Shown piece by piece: positions 10,757 to 20,800 of a stretch of DNA of 64,000 bases. The notes under the pieces are model-generated. The model made no database searches. It had not been told where the DNA came from and saw nothing but the letters and a program-made list of their open reading frames with translations. The position numbers and the translations under genes are program-made. This DNA comes from Mustela lutreola (Eukaryota; Chordata; Mammalia; Carnivora; Mustelidae), in assembly GCF_030435805.1 (NCBI RefSeq), contig NC_081295.1:120441501-120505500 (forward strand), read 5' to 3'. Position 1 is the first letter of the stretch. Each line of letters begins with the position of its first letter.

Positions 10757-10970
10757 TTTCTTTCTTTCTTTTTTTTTTTTCCCCCAAAGATTTATTTATT
10801 TATTTGACAGACAGAGATCACAAGTAGGCAGAGAGGCAGGCAGAGAGAGCAGGAGGAAGCAGGCTCCCTGCTGAGCGGAGAGCCCGATGTGGGGCTCGAT
10901 CCCAGGACCCTGAGACTATGTCTGGAGCCAAAGGCAGAGACTTTAACGCACTGAGCCACCCAGGAGCCCC
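10757..10970 (-). mobile_element. Can-SINE, full length, young
   Basis: Minus-strand SINE with a (TTTC)n/T-rich tail, bounded by a perfect 15-base duplication TGGTTCTCTCCTTTC (10742-10756 and 10971-10985). Confidence 0.93.
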
Positions 10971-11179
10971 TGGTTCTCTCCTTTCAATGTCTTGTTCATT
11001 TTAAAAGCTGAACTTGGAGATGGAATTGACTTTAAAGGTCATCTAGTCCAACTGTCTACCCATGAAAGGGCTGGTTCTGCGTTCCCAAGGGCACACACAA
11101 GGCAGGGAGTCCCTTCAGCCCTTGGGGCAGATACCAATACTTTAGAGAACTGTGTTGATTTCAGGTTTGAGGTTCCTCT

Positions 11180-11748
11180 TTTGATATGATCTCAATCATA
11201 TGTGGGATCTAAAGATACTGCAACAGGGGCGCCTGGGTGGCTCAGTGGGTTAAGTCACTGCCTTCGGCTCGGGTCATGATCTCAGGGTCCTGGGATCGAG
11301 CCCCACATCAGGCTCTCTGCTCAGCAGGGATCCAGCTTCCCCCTCTCTCTCTGCCTGCCTCTCTGCCTACTTGTGATCTTTCTCTCTGTCAAATAAAAAA
11401 TAAATAAATAAATAAAACTTTAAAAATACTGCAACAAACGAATAAACAAACAAAAAGCTGCATCAGGCCTATAAATACAGGAGAATGAACTTGTGGTTGC
11501 CAGAGGGGAGGGGGGCCAGGGGTGAAGGGGAGTGGGAGACACAGGCTTCCAGTTACAGAATGAATGAGTCACAGGGATAAAAGGCACAGTGTGAGGAATA
11601 CAGTGAATGATATGGTAATAACGTGTGGTGACAGAGGGCAGCTCTACTTGTGAGCACAGTAGAAAGTATAGAGAAGTTGAACCACTATGTCCTACACCTG
11701 AAACCACGGCAACATTGTGTGTCAACTATACTCAGATTAAAAAAAAAA
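11180..11748 (+). mobile_element. L1 3' untranslated end, split by a SINE
   Basis: Before the SINE: TATGATCTCAATCATATGTG. After it: TGGTTGCCAGAGGGGAGGGG, CCTACACCTGAAACCACG, CAACTATACTCAG and poly(A). This is the L1MA-type 3' end on the + strand. Confidence 0.75.
11226..11421 (+). mobile_element. Can-SINE inside L1 3' end
   Basis: Head GGGGCGCCTGGGTGGCTCAG and an AAATAAATAAATAAA tail. Target duplication AAAGATACTGCAACA / AAAAATACTGCAACA, one mismatch. Confidence 0.92.
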
Positions 11749-11759
11749 ATAAAGACAGT

Positions 11760-12814
11760 GGGAATGAAACTCAAATATATCACGGGAGGGTGGATCCTCC
11801 GTGCTTTTTTCCTGAGTGACAGCATGCCCCTAGGTTCCAGCTTCTCTTTGTTTCCTTACTCATGTACACAGTCATGCGAAAAGACAAGAAAAAAGCATGG
11901 TATTTAATCTCCATGTTTATTTAGGAAAACTACTTTTGCCAGGCCAGTCCCCAGGGGCTGCAGAGAGTGTAAAGACCCCAAACCCAAAAAGATTGCTCCC
12001 GAGGGAGGGACTCACCTGCTCTCTTGACCCTTTCTCTCCCACATTTCAAATGAGGTTTCTAAGAGCCTTTGGCCAGACTGGTCAGAGGAAGGAAAAGAGG
12101 AAAGAAATGACTTTCATAGTCCCAGCGCCTCAAAGGAAAACAGATGGCACACTCGAAATAAGAGAGTTTAAGGGGAGTCTATTTACAAGGAAGTATTCCC
12201 AAAGAAGTAGGTGGGGGATAGCACCGTGTAACCCGGGGGTAGCAGCAGTTGACTTGTTGCTACCCCAAGATTGAAAGAGGCAAGGGACTGGAGGGGTTAT
12301 CAGAATTCAGAAGGAGAGCCTACAGCTAGTCCTACAGTGTCACTAGCTTGCCAGCAACAGTCAAGGGACACAGGCAGTCTAAGGTGACCTTGCGAAGGAG
12401 CCAAAGGAGTAAAGACCCTGACCTCAAGCTCTGCCTGCCTCCACTCTCAGAGTTTGGCTGAAAGCAAGGGGAAGCCAAGGAGTTCGGGAACCGTGATGAC
12501 ATACCCAAGGTGGAGAAATGTGGATCTAGAAGGACAGATGTAGGAGAGTTGGCACGTTCACAACATGAGGGAAAAAAACCAGTTGAGGCAGTGCGGTGCT
12601 GGAGGGGGCGGAAAGATGCAAAACTTGGGTTTCCTTTGGCCATGGGCAGGGACAAGACCTCAGTAATAACAGAAGACTGCTGTTTCCTGCTGAGGGACCT
12701 GAGAGAATACTCCTTTCTGGTATCCCCTGCCCTGGCCCAAGGCTTATGTAACTCTTTGTGGACGTTTATTTTTTCCAGATGTATTGTACTGTAAGATTTT
12801 TTAGTTCCTCAGAA
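11760..12814. other. Unassigned spacer with a 125-codon chance ORF
   Basis: No repeat recognised. The + ORF 11897-12274 (Lys/Arg/Pro-rich) shows no domain, and no flanking exon signals were found. Treated as noncoding. Confidence 0.4.
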
Positions 12815-13139
12815 TTAAACTTGAACTTTGATTGAGGTTATATTGCATTTATTGAGCAATTTGGGGATAACTGACTTCTTTTTAATATTAAGTCATCCCT
12901 TGCAAAAAACAGGGGTGTTTTTCCATCTGTTCAAATCATCTTGTGTATTCTTTATTATGCTTTTTTAAAAAATTCACGTTTTCATCATGGTCCCATACAT
13001 GCTCAGTAAACTCTTTGACATTTTACAGACTTTGTTGTCATTATGATTGATTATCTTATTGTAATTTTATTTTATCAGTTCTTTCTGTGTAGAGAAGTGT
13101 AACCGATGTTTCAGAAAATGGGGTGAAAACATAACAACT

Positions 13140-13858
13140 TTGACCATCTTAACCATTTTGAAGTGTACATTTCAGTAGTGTTAGCTACCTTCACATTACT
13201 CTGCAGTGAATCGTCAAAATGTTCTTATGCAAAACTGAATTTCGGTACCCATTACACAACACCTCCTCATTTCCCTTTCTCCTCAGCTCTGGTCACCACC
13301 ACACTACTTTCTGTTTCTGTGAATTTGACTACCTTAGATACTTCGCGTAAGTGCAATCATACAATATTTGTCATTTTGAGACTGCCTTATTTCCTTCCCT
13401 TTTTAAGGCCAAATAGTATTCCATTGTGTGGATATCCTACATCTTGTTTATGCATTCATCCATCAATGGACACTTGGGTTGCATCTACCTCTTGGCTATT
13501 ATGAATAATGTTGCTATGAACATGGGTATGCAAATATCTTCAAGTACCTGTTTTATTATTATTATTTTTTGGATGGTAACCATCCTAATGGGTGTGAAGT
13601 GATATTTCATTGTGGTTTTGTGCTTTGCATTTTTCTAATGATTGGTGATGTTGAACATCTTTTTATATGCTCATCATCCATTTGCATAACACCTTTAGAG
13701 AAATATCTATTCACATCATTTGCCTGTTTTTAAATTATTTTTGTGTGTGGTTTTATTTGTTATTGCTGTTGAGTTGTAGGAGTTCTTTATATACTCTGGA
13801 TATTAACATCTTATAATATAAGTAATTTGCAAATATTAGAAGTTAACTAATTTTTGTA
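13140..13858 (-). mobile_element. L1 copy B, 5'-truncated, inside copy A
   Basis: Reverse L1 3' UTR and ORF2 end: TTTTGAAGTGTACATTTCAG, CCAAATAGTATTCCATTGTG, GGCTATTATGAATAATGTTG. Flanked by a perfect 18-base duplication GGTGAAAACATAACAACT (13122-13139 and 13859-13876). Confidence 0.85.
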
Positions 13859-14302
13859 GGTGAAAACATAACAACTGGATTCTCTTGCTGGTTTCAGTAG
13901 TTTGTTGTTGATATCCTCCCTCTCTCCTGGTAGATAATGACATCATCAGCAAACTCTGAGAGTAACCCCTTAAATCCTGAAAACTCTTAGTTTTCTTTTC
14001 CATAGCATTGACCAGGACCTCCAGGGCTATGTTAGGTGGTAGCAGTGACAATGAGCATTATTGTTTAAGGAAATGCAGCTAAATGTTCTCCATTAATTAC
14101 AATGTTTGCTGTAGGGTTTTTAAAAAATTAAACATGTTATTTGAGATAATTCACATTATTCAAGTGCAGTAGTGAAAAAAAATAGTATAAACAGATCCCA
14201 AGTACCTTTAACCCTATTTCTCCTGGTGATGACATCTTGCAAAGCTGTGGTACATTATCACAACCAGGATATACTGATACAGTCAAAATATTAGAAATTT
14301 CT

Positions 14303-14494
14303 GGGCCCCTGGGTGGCTCAATCGGTTAAGCGTCTGCGTTTGGCTTGGGTCATGATCCTGGGGTCCTGGGATTGAGTCCTACATTGGGCTCCCTGCCCAG
14401 CAGAAGGTCTGCTTCTCCCTTTCTCTCTTTCTCTGCCTCTCTCCCTGCTTGTGTTCTCTCTCCTCAAATAAATAAGTAAATAAAAAAAATATTT
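14303..14494 (+). mobile_element. Can-SINE in L1 copy C
   Basis: Head GGGCCCCTGGGTGGCTCAAT, AAATAAATAAGTAAATAAA tail. Imperfect duplication around AGAAATTTCT / AGAACATTTCT points to an older insertion. Confidence 0.85.
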
Positions 14495-15082
14495 TAAAAA
14501 TATATAGAACATTTCTATCATCACAAGGATCTCTCAAATTGTTCTTTTATGGCCACGCTCACTTCCCTATTATCCCACGTCCTCCTTAACTACTCTGGCA
14601 GTTGCTCCTCTGCTCTCTATTTTTGTGTTTTGTCATTTCAAAAATGTTTTATACAGTATATAACTTTTGGGGATTGGCTTTTTCCCTCAGCATATTTTTC
14701 TGTAGATTACACAGGGTTGTTACTTACATACAGTTTCTTATTGGTAGTTGTATTCCATGGTATGGATACAGCAGTTAGTGGAAGGATATTTGGATTGTTT
14801 CCAGTATTTAGGCAATAGGAATAAATCTGCTCTAAATGTTTATGCACAGGTTTTGGTGTGGACACAAGTCTTTGTTTCTCTAAGATAAATCCCCAAGTAT
14901 AATTGCTGAACAGTGCAGTAGTTGCCTGTTTAGTTTTAAGGAAGCCACAAAACTGTTTTCCCAAATGGCTGTACCAGCAATGTATGAGCAATCCAGTTTC
15001 CACATCACCACCAGCATTTGGTATTGCCACTGTTTTTCATTTTAGCCATTTTAACAGGTGGGTGGTGATATCTCATTGTTGT

Positions 15083-15306
15083 TCTTTTTTTTTTTTTTTA
15101 AGATATATTTATTCATTTGTCAGAGAGAGAGAGAGAGAGAGAAAGCACAAGCTGGGGGAGTAGCAGGTAGAGAGGTAGAGGCAGAGGGAGAAGCAGGCTT
15201 CTTGCTTGAGCAAGGAGTCCAGGATGTGGGACTCAATCCCAGGACCCTGGGATCATGACTTGAGCCAAAGGCAGACGCTTAACTGACTGAGCTACCAAGG
15301 TGCCCC
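15083..15306 (-). mobile_element. Can-SINE in L1 copy C
   Basis: Minus SINE with perfect duplication TATCTCATTGTTGT at 15069-15082 and 15307-15320. Confidence 0.92.
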
Positions 15307-15424
15307 TATCTCATTGTTGTAATGTGCATTTCCCTAATGGCTATTATTGAACATCATTTCATGTACTTACTTGTCATCTGTGTACCCTACTCAGTGAAAC
15401 ATCTCTTCATTTCTTCTATTTTCT

Positions 15425-15622
15425 TTTTTTTTTTTTTAAGATTTTATTTATTTATTTGACAGAGAGAAATCACAAGTAGATGGAGAGGCAGGCAGAGAGA
15501 GAGAGAGGGAAGCAGGCTCTCTGCTGAGCAGAGAGCCCGATGCGGGACTCGATCCCAGGACTCTGAGATCATGACCTGAGCCGAAGGCAGCGGCTTAACC
15601 CACTGAGCCACCCAGGCGCCCA
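15425..15622 (-). mobile_element. Can-SINE in L1 copy C
   Basis: Minus SINE with perfect duplication ATTTCTTCTATTTTCT at 15409-15424 and 15623-15638. Confidence 0.93.
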
Positions 15623-16475
15623 ATTTCTTCTATTTTCTAATTAGAGTGTTTATTTTTTACTGTTGAGTTTTCAGAGTTTGTTGTATATTCTAGATACTGG
15701 TTCTCTTTTGGACACATGGTTTGGAAATATTTCCTTCCATCATGTGTATCTTGTCTTTTCATCCTTTTCACAGGTTTCTCACAGGGCAAATGTTTCTAAT
15801 TTTGATGAGGTCCAATTTATTAATATTTCCTTTTATGAATCATGCTTTTGTTGTCAATGCTAAGAAATTTTTCCTAGCTCTGCATCCTGAAGATTTCCCC
15901 TAATTAAAAAAAAATTATCTTTTACATTTAAGTCCCTAATCTATTTTAGGTTGAGCAGCTGCTACTTCTGGCTCTCCCTCTCCACTGTGTTTACCTTTTC
16001 TTTTCCTTTCTTGCATTATTTACTGACTAGAATTAAGTTGAATAAAAGTGGTGAGACTGGATGTCTTACCTTGTCCCTGGTCTTATAGGAAAAGCATTCT
16101 GTCTTTCACCATTAGATGTGTTAGCTTGAGGCCTTTTTCTTTTTTCTTCTTTCTCTCTCCTTTTTTTTTAAAACAACTTGGGAATATTCTCTTTATTCCC
16201 ATTTTTTTTCTGAGTTTTTGTTATGAATGGGTATTAAATTTAATCAAATGCTTTTCTTACATTGGTTGATATAATTGTGTTGATTTGATCATTTTTCTTT
16301 GTTAGCCTGATAATAACACTGACTGATTTTTGAATATTGAACCAGCTTGACATCCTTGGAAAAACCTCAATGATTGTAGTATTTACTGTTTTTTTTAAAA
16401 ATATATTGCTGAATCATATTTGCTAACTATTTTTAATGATTTTGTGCTTATATTGATGCAAAATATAGGTGAGTA

Positions 16476-17271
16476 TGAAATGCCAATTGAATATTACCCC
16501 CACCTTAAAAGACCACCAGAGACGTGAGTCAAAGCCAATCAGCAAGGGTCGTTTATTGCAGGTTCGAACCTGGACCTCTGCGCTGCTCGTTGCCGATAAC
16601 GCCGAGAGGTGCAGAGCTGGGTCGGTGCAGGATTTTTATAGACAGGTACAAACAAGTTTCGGGTGGGGCTGAGCTGATTGATTGATAGTTTGAACAGGCA
16701 TACTTGGCGTCAGTGGATTGGGTCAGGGATCCCGCGCGCGAAAGCAGACAAAGCAATCTTACAGAAGCAGAACTGGCCGGTTAGCCCACGCATGTGGAAA
16801 AAAAACACTATCAGGATATTGAAGGCCTGGTTACTATCAAGCCAAGGCCACTTTCCCTCTAATGAGGCACTAACATAATGACAATTGGGAGTCTCCTGGT
16901 GAAATGTTACATTCCTGCTGTCAAGCATCCTTGTTAATGAGATTTAGGTTTAGAAGAAATTTAACTTTATTTACTTTTCCTTCTACTTTTCATGGAGGGG
17001 AGGGTGACATTAGGGCTTGAGGAACTGAGTTCTGTGTCCCTGGAAATTGGGCTATTGATAAGGTAACTTCTCTGTTGTAAATCTCAAGGACATTTGCAAA
17101 CCAAGGGAGACTCCTACCTTGCAGGACTGTGATCTCTGCAAGTTAACTATTTATCGTTTTATGGCAGTCAGGGGTGCCTGAGGAATGCTACACATATGGA
17201 GGGGAACGGGTGAAGGGGGTGTGCAAGGCGCCAGCCTTTGCTTTGTCCTCAGCCAGCCTCCTGCTCCTTCA
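16476..17271 (-). mobile_element. Solo ERV LTR (class I/gammaretrovirus-like)
   Basis: A 796-base TG...CA element interrupts L1 copy C between two copies of the 4-base duplication AGTA (16472-16475 and 17272-17275), as class I ERVs produce. On the minus strand it has a TATAAAAATCC box (about 16631-16641) and downstream CAATAAACGAC (about 16549-16559), the U3-R-U5 order of an LTR. No internal viral region is present, so it is a fossil left by LTR-LTR recombination. Several CpGs survive, suggesting moderate rather than great age. Exact family not known. Confidence 0.82.
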
Positions 17272-17652
17272 AGTAGTTTCTTTTTCATTTGGTTTTGATA
17301 TTAGAGTAATATAAGTTTAATAAAATGAATTGGGAAGTGTTTCCCTCCTCTTCTGCAACAGATTGTGTAGAATTGGTGTTAATTCTTCTTTAAATGTTTG
17401 GTAGAATTCTCCAGTGAAGCCATCTGGGCCCAGAGTTTCCCTTTTGGGAATTTAAATTTCAAATTGCAAATTTAACACCTTAATAGTTCCATAGAGCTAT
17501 TCAGATTACGTGTTTCATATTGGGTGAGTTGTAATAGTTTGTCTTTTTTCTTTTCTTTTTTTTTAGTTTGTCTTTTTTGAGGAACATGTCTATTTTGTTT
17601 AAATTCTCAAATTTATGTTTATATAGTTGTTTATAATATTCCCTTACCTTTT

Positions 17653-17844
17653 TTTTTTTAAAGATTCTATTTATTTCTTTGACAGAGAGAGAAATCGCAA
17701 GTAGGCAGAGCAGCAGGCAGAGAGAGAGGGGAAGTAGGCTCCCCATTGAGCAGAGGGCAGAATGTGGGGCTCGATCCCAGGACCTTGAGATCATGAGCTG
17801 AGCTGAAGGCAGGGGCCTAACACACTGAGCCACCCAGGTGTCCC
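17653..17844 (-). mobile_element. Can-SINE in L1 copy C
   Basis: Minus SINE with duplication ATTCCCTTACCTTTTT / ACTCCCTTATCTTTTT (two mismatches). Confidence 0.88.
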
Positions 17845-18139
17845 ACTCCCTTATCTTTTTGTTGTATGCAGGGTCTGTATTGATATTCCCTGTTTCATTA
17901 CTGGTATCAGTGATTCCTGTCTTCTTTATCACAGGTCTTGCTAGAGTTTCATCAATTTGTTGATCTTTTCAAAGATGTTTTTCATTGATTTTCCTTATTG
18001 TTTTTCTGTTTTCAATATCATTGAATTGTGCTTTTATCTTTAGTATTTGCTTTCTCCTGCTTGCTATGGCTTTGACCTTTTTCTGGGTTCTTGAGCTATG
18101 AGCTTCAGATTATTGATTTGAGACTTTTCCTTTTTTTTT

Positions 18140-18335
18140 TTTTTTAAAGATTTTATTTATTTATTTGACAGAGAGAGATCACAATTAGGCAGAGAGGCAG
18201 GCAGAGAGAGAGAGAGAGGAGGAAACAGGCTCCCTGCTGAGCAGAGAGCCCGATGTGGGACTCGATCCCAGGACCCTGAGATCATGACCTGAGCCGAAGG
18301 CAGCGGCTTAACCCACTGAGCCACCCAGGCGCCCC
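18140..18335 (-). mobile_element. Can-SINE in L1 copy C
   Basis: Close to the family consensus, ending GGCGCCCC on +. Short T-rich duplication TCCTTTTTTTTT on both sides. Confidence 0.9.
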
Positions 18336-18820
18336 TCCTTTTTTTTTTTAATGTATGATTTTCATGCTATAAATTCCCCTCTCAGCACTGCTTTAAGTAT
18401 ATTCCTTAGGCTTCGATATATTGTATTTTAATTTATATTCAAAGCAATGCATCTTTTATTTCCCATGAGACTTATTGTTTGACCCAGGGGTTATCTTAAA
18501 ATGATTGCAAATTTTCCAAGTGTTTGGAGATTTTCTGTTACTGATTTCTAGTTTAATTTTATTGTGGTCAGAGAACATACTCTGTATGATTTCAATTCTT
18601 TTAAGTTTATCCCATGAGGTCTGCCTTCTTATCTCAACCTTTCAGAGTATTATGTTTGTTTTATATATAATGGCCAGGGTTTTTAATTGTACTTAGTGAG
18701 AGGAATAGGGAGAAATGGGTCTACTCATTCTTCCCAGAAGTCCTCACTGTTTTTATGTATAATCTTAATAAATTAAGTTAAATAATAGCTTTTAGTCCTA
18801 GTTTTCTAAGAGGGTTTTTT

Positions 18821-19015
18821 TTTTTTAAAGATTTTATTTATTTATTTGACAGACAGAGATCACAAGTAGGCAGAGAGGCAGGCAGAGAGAGAGAGAGGAG
18901 GAAACAGGGTCCCTGCTGAGCAGAGAGCCCGATGTGGGGGCTTGATCCCAGGACCCTGGGATCAAGACCTGAGCTGAAGGCTGAGGCTTTAACCCACTGA
19001 GCCACCCAGGTGCCC
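18821..19015 (-). mobile_element. Can-SINE in L1 copy A
   Basis: Minus SINE with duplication CTAAGAGGGTTTT / CTAAGAGTTTTT; ends GGTGCCC on +. Confidence 0.9.
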
Positions 19016-19744
19016 CTAAGAGTTTTTTTTTAAAATATATATATATATATATAAAATCATAGATGTTGAAATAAAAAAATTTTTCTTCATTGATCTGTTT
19101 CATTATGTATATATTTCCTTCTTAATATCCTAATATGGGGGATTATATTGAGAGATTTTTTTTTTTGATGAGAAACATCTTTGCGTTCCTGTGATAAACC
19201 TTCTTTGGTTATCCTAGAGTTACATATTTACTGTTGCTTTTATTTAGTTAATATTTTACTTAGGGTGTTGTGTTTACTTTTATAAAGCGTGGACATAAAA
19301 CTTGCCTTTCTTGTATTTCCTTATTTATTTTTGTAATAAAAATTCTTTTTTACAATGAGTTGGGCAGCTTTTGTTCTTCACTCTCTTTTCTGGAACAACA
19401 TATAGATGTGTCTTTTCAAAGGCCAGATTTTGTTTCCATTAATTTGTCTTAAGCTCTCAATTCTATTATCTTTATTTTTATCTTTATTATTTCCTTCCTC
19501 CTTCCTTTGGGTTTGTTCTGTTCCCCTTTACTTAACTTTTGAGTTGAATGCTTAGCTCATTTTATTTATGTAATTTTTTTTTTGTTTCCTGAAAAGTGCA
19601 TTTAAAAGTAAAAAATTTTCCTCTAAGTTCTGCTTTAATCATATCTAACAAATATTGATGTGTAGTGTTTTTATTTCTGGTCAGTTCTAATTATTCTTTA
19701 CATTCTTCATAATTTTGTTTTTAACTCAAATGTTTTTTTAATGA

Positions 19745-20215
19745 AAATTTAAAACTTTTAATTTTGCAATAATTTCAAATTTACAGAAAAATTACTTGGA
19801 TTGTACAAAAATTCCTTTGACACTTTGACTAGATTCAATAACTTTTTAACATTTTACTATGTTTGCTTTCTTCTTCTCCGTTTCTGTCTCTCTAATTTTT
19901 TTTCTAAGTATTTCAGAGTAAGTTGCACACATCATACCCCTTTCCTGTTAAGTATTTCAGTACATTTCTTGCTCTTAGTGAGGACATTCTTTTATATAAA
20001 TACAAGAGAGTGATAATACTCAGGAAATTAAACTTTGATATAATACTATTATCTCATCTACAATACATACTCAAATTTCAGTAGTTTTCTCAATAAAGAT
20101 CCTCATAGTCTCACCACTCCCTTTATTCTCCTGTCCTGTGATCCAGAATCACACATTCTGGATCACATATTTGTAAACTGGAAGAATTCTTCATTTTCCA
20201 ATTCCTTGATTAATA
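19745..20215 (-). mobile_element. L1 3' UTR-like fragment within copy A
   Basis: ATTTCAAATTTACAGAAAAA, AGAGTAAGTTGCACACATCA, CAATACATACTCAAATTTCA follow an old L1M 3' UTR in reverse; copy A ORF2 resumes near 20220. Limits uncertain. Confidence 0.45.
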
Positions 20216-20800
20216 AACAAGCTTAAACGATTTTATTGTTCTTCAAGTCTGCTTATTTTTCTGTATGTCAGTTTTTGATATGGGTTTGTTAAAATCACCA
20301 ACTACAATTAAAAAAAATAGATTTCTGTCTGTTCTTTCAGTTATTGCTTTATAAATTGTGAGGTTGTATTATTGATTATATATATATTTAGGATTTCCAT
20401 TCCTTCTTGCTCTGTTGTTTCTTTTTAATTATATAAAAATCTTTTTGTTGGTCCCTTATGAAGGCACTTTTTTAAACCTTAAATTCTGTTCTGTTGTGTA
20501 TTGAGATAATTGCCCAACTTTTGGGGGGTCGTAGTTGCCACCTGGTAAATCTTTTTCCTCCTTTTCATTTCAACCTTTATGTATCTTCCAGCTTTAAATG
20601 TATTTATTATAAGCAACTCATAGTTCGGTCTTTTTATTTCCTCCATTGTCAGTGTCTCTATTTTTCAATTGGTAACTGTTGAGACTTATTTTTGTAACTC
20701 ATTTCAAATTTTGTATTTAATGTATTTATTTCCTCCTTTCTCTCACTTTCCATTTGATGGACTGATTTTTTTTTTTTCCTGCTGTATTAAAAGTTGTAAA

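Larger units (their letters stand above)
14122..18745 (-). mobile_element. L1 copy C, long, inside copy A
   Basis: Minus-strand L1 from 3' UTR (CATTTCTATCATCACAAGGA, GGGGATTGGCTTTTTCCCTC) through RT (AATATTGAACCAGCTTGACA, GCCATCTGGGCCCAGAGTTT) to the endonuclease side (TTATTGTGGTCAGAGAACAT). After its end copy A resumes with TCTTAATAAATTAAGTTAA. It carries five SINEs and one LTR. Limits are approximate. Confidence 0.72.
12815..20800 (-). mobile_element. Old L1 (copy A), about 8 kb as split by later insertions
   Basis: Minus-strand ORF2 sequence occurs in four separated blocks that follow each other in the L1 order: about 12815-13139, 13859-14121, 18746-19745 and 20216-20800. Markers: GAGCAATTTGGGGATAACTG (RT/C-terminal side), CTCCAGGGCTATGTTAGG, GAGAAACATCTTTGCGTTCC, and CAACTACAATTAAAAAAAAT (endonuclease side). 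The host copy is thus older than everything lying inside it. No open ORF2 remains. Confidence 0.7.

Noticed and set aside
11226-11300. tRNA-like heads of the SINEs as tRNA genes
   Set aside because: They are the tRNA-derived 5' parts of Can-SINEs, with tails and target duplications and without an intact cloverleaf.
11897-12274. 125-codon ORF
   Set aside because: No recognisable domain, no promoter or exon signals; consistent with chance.
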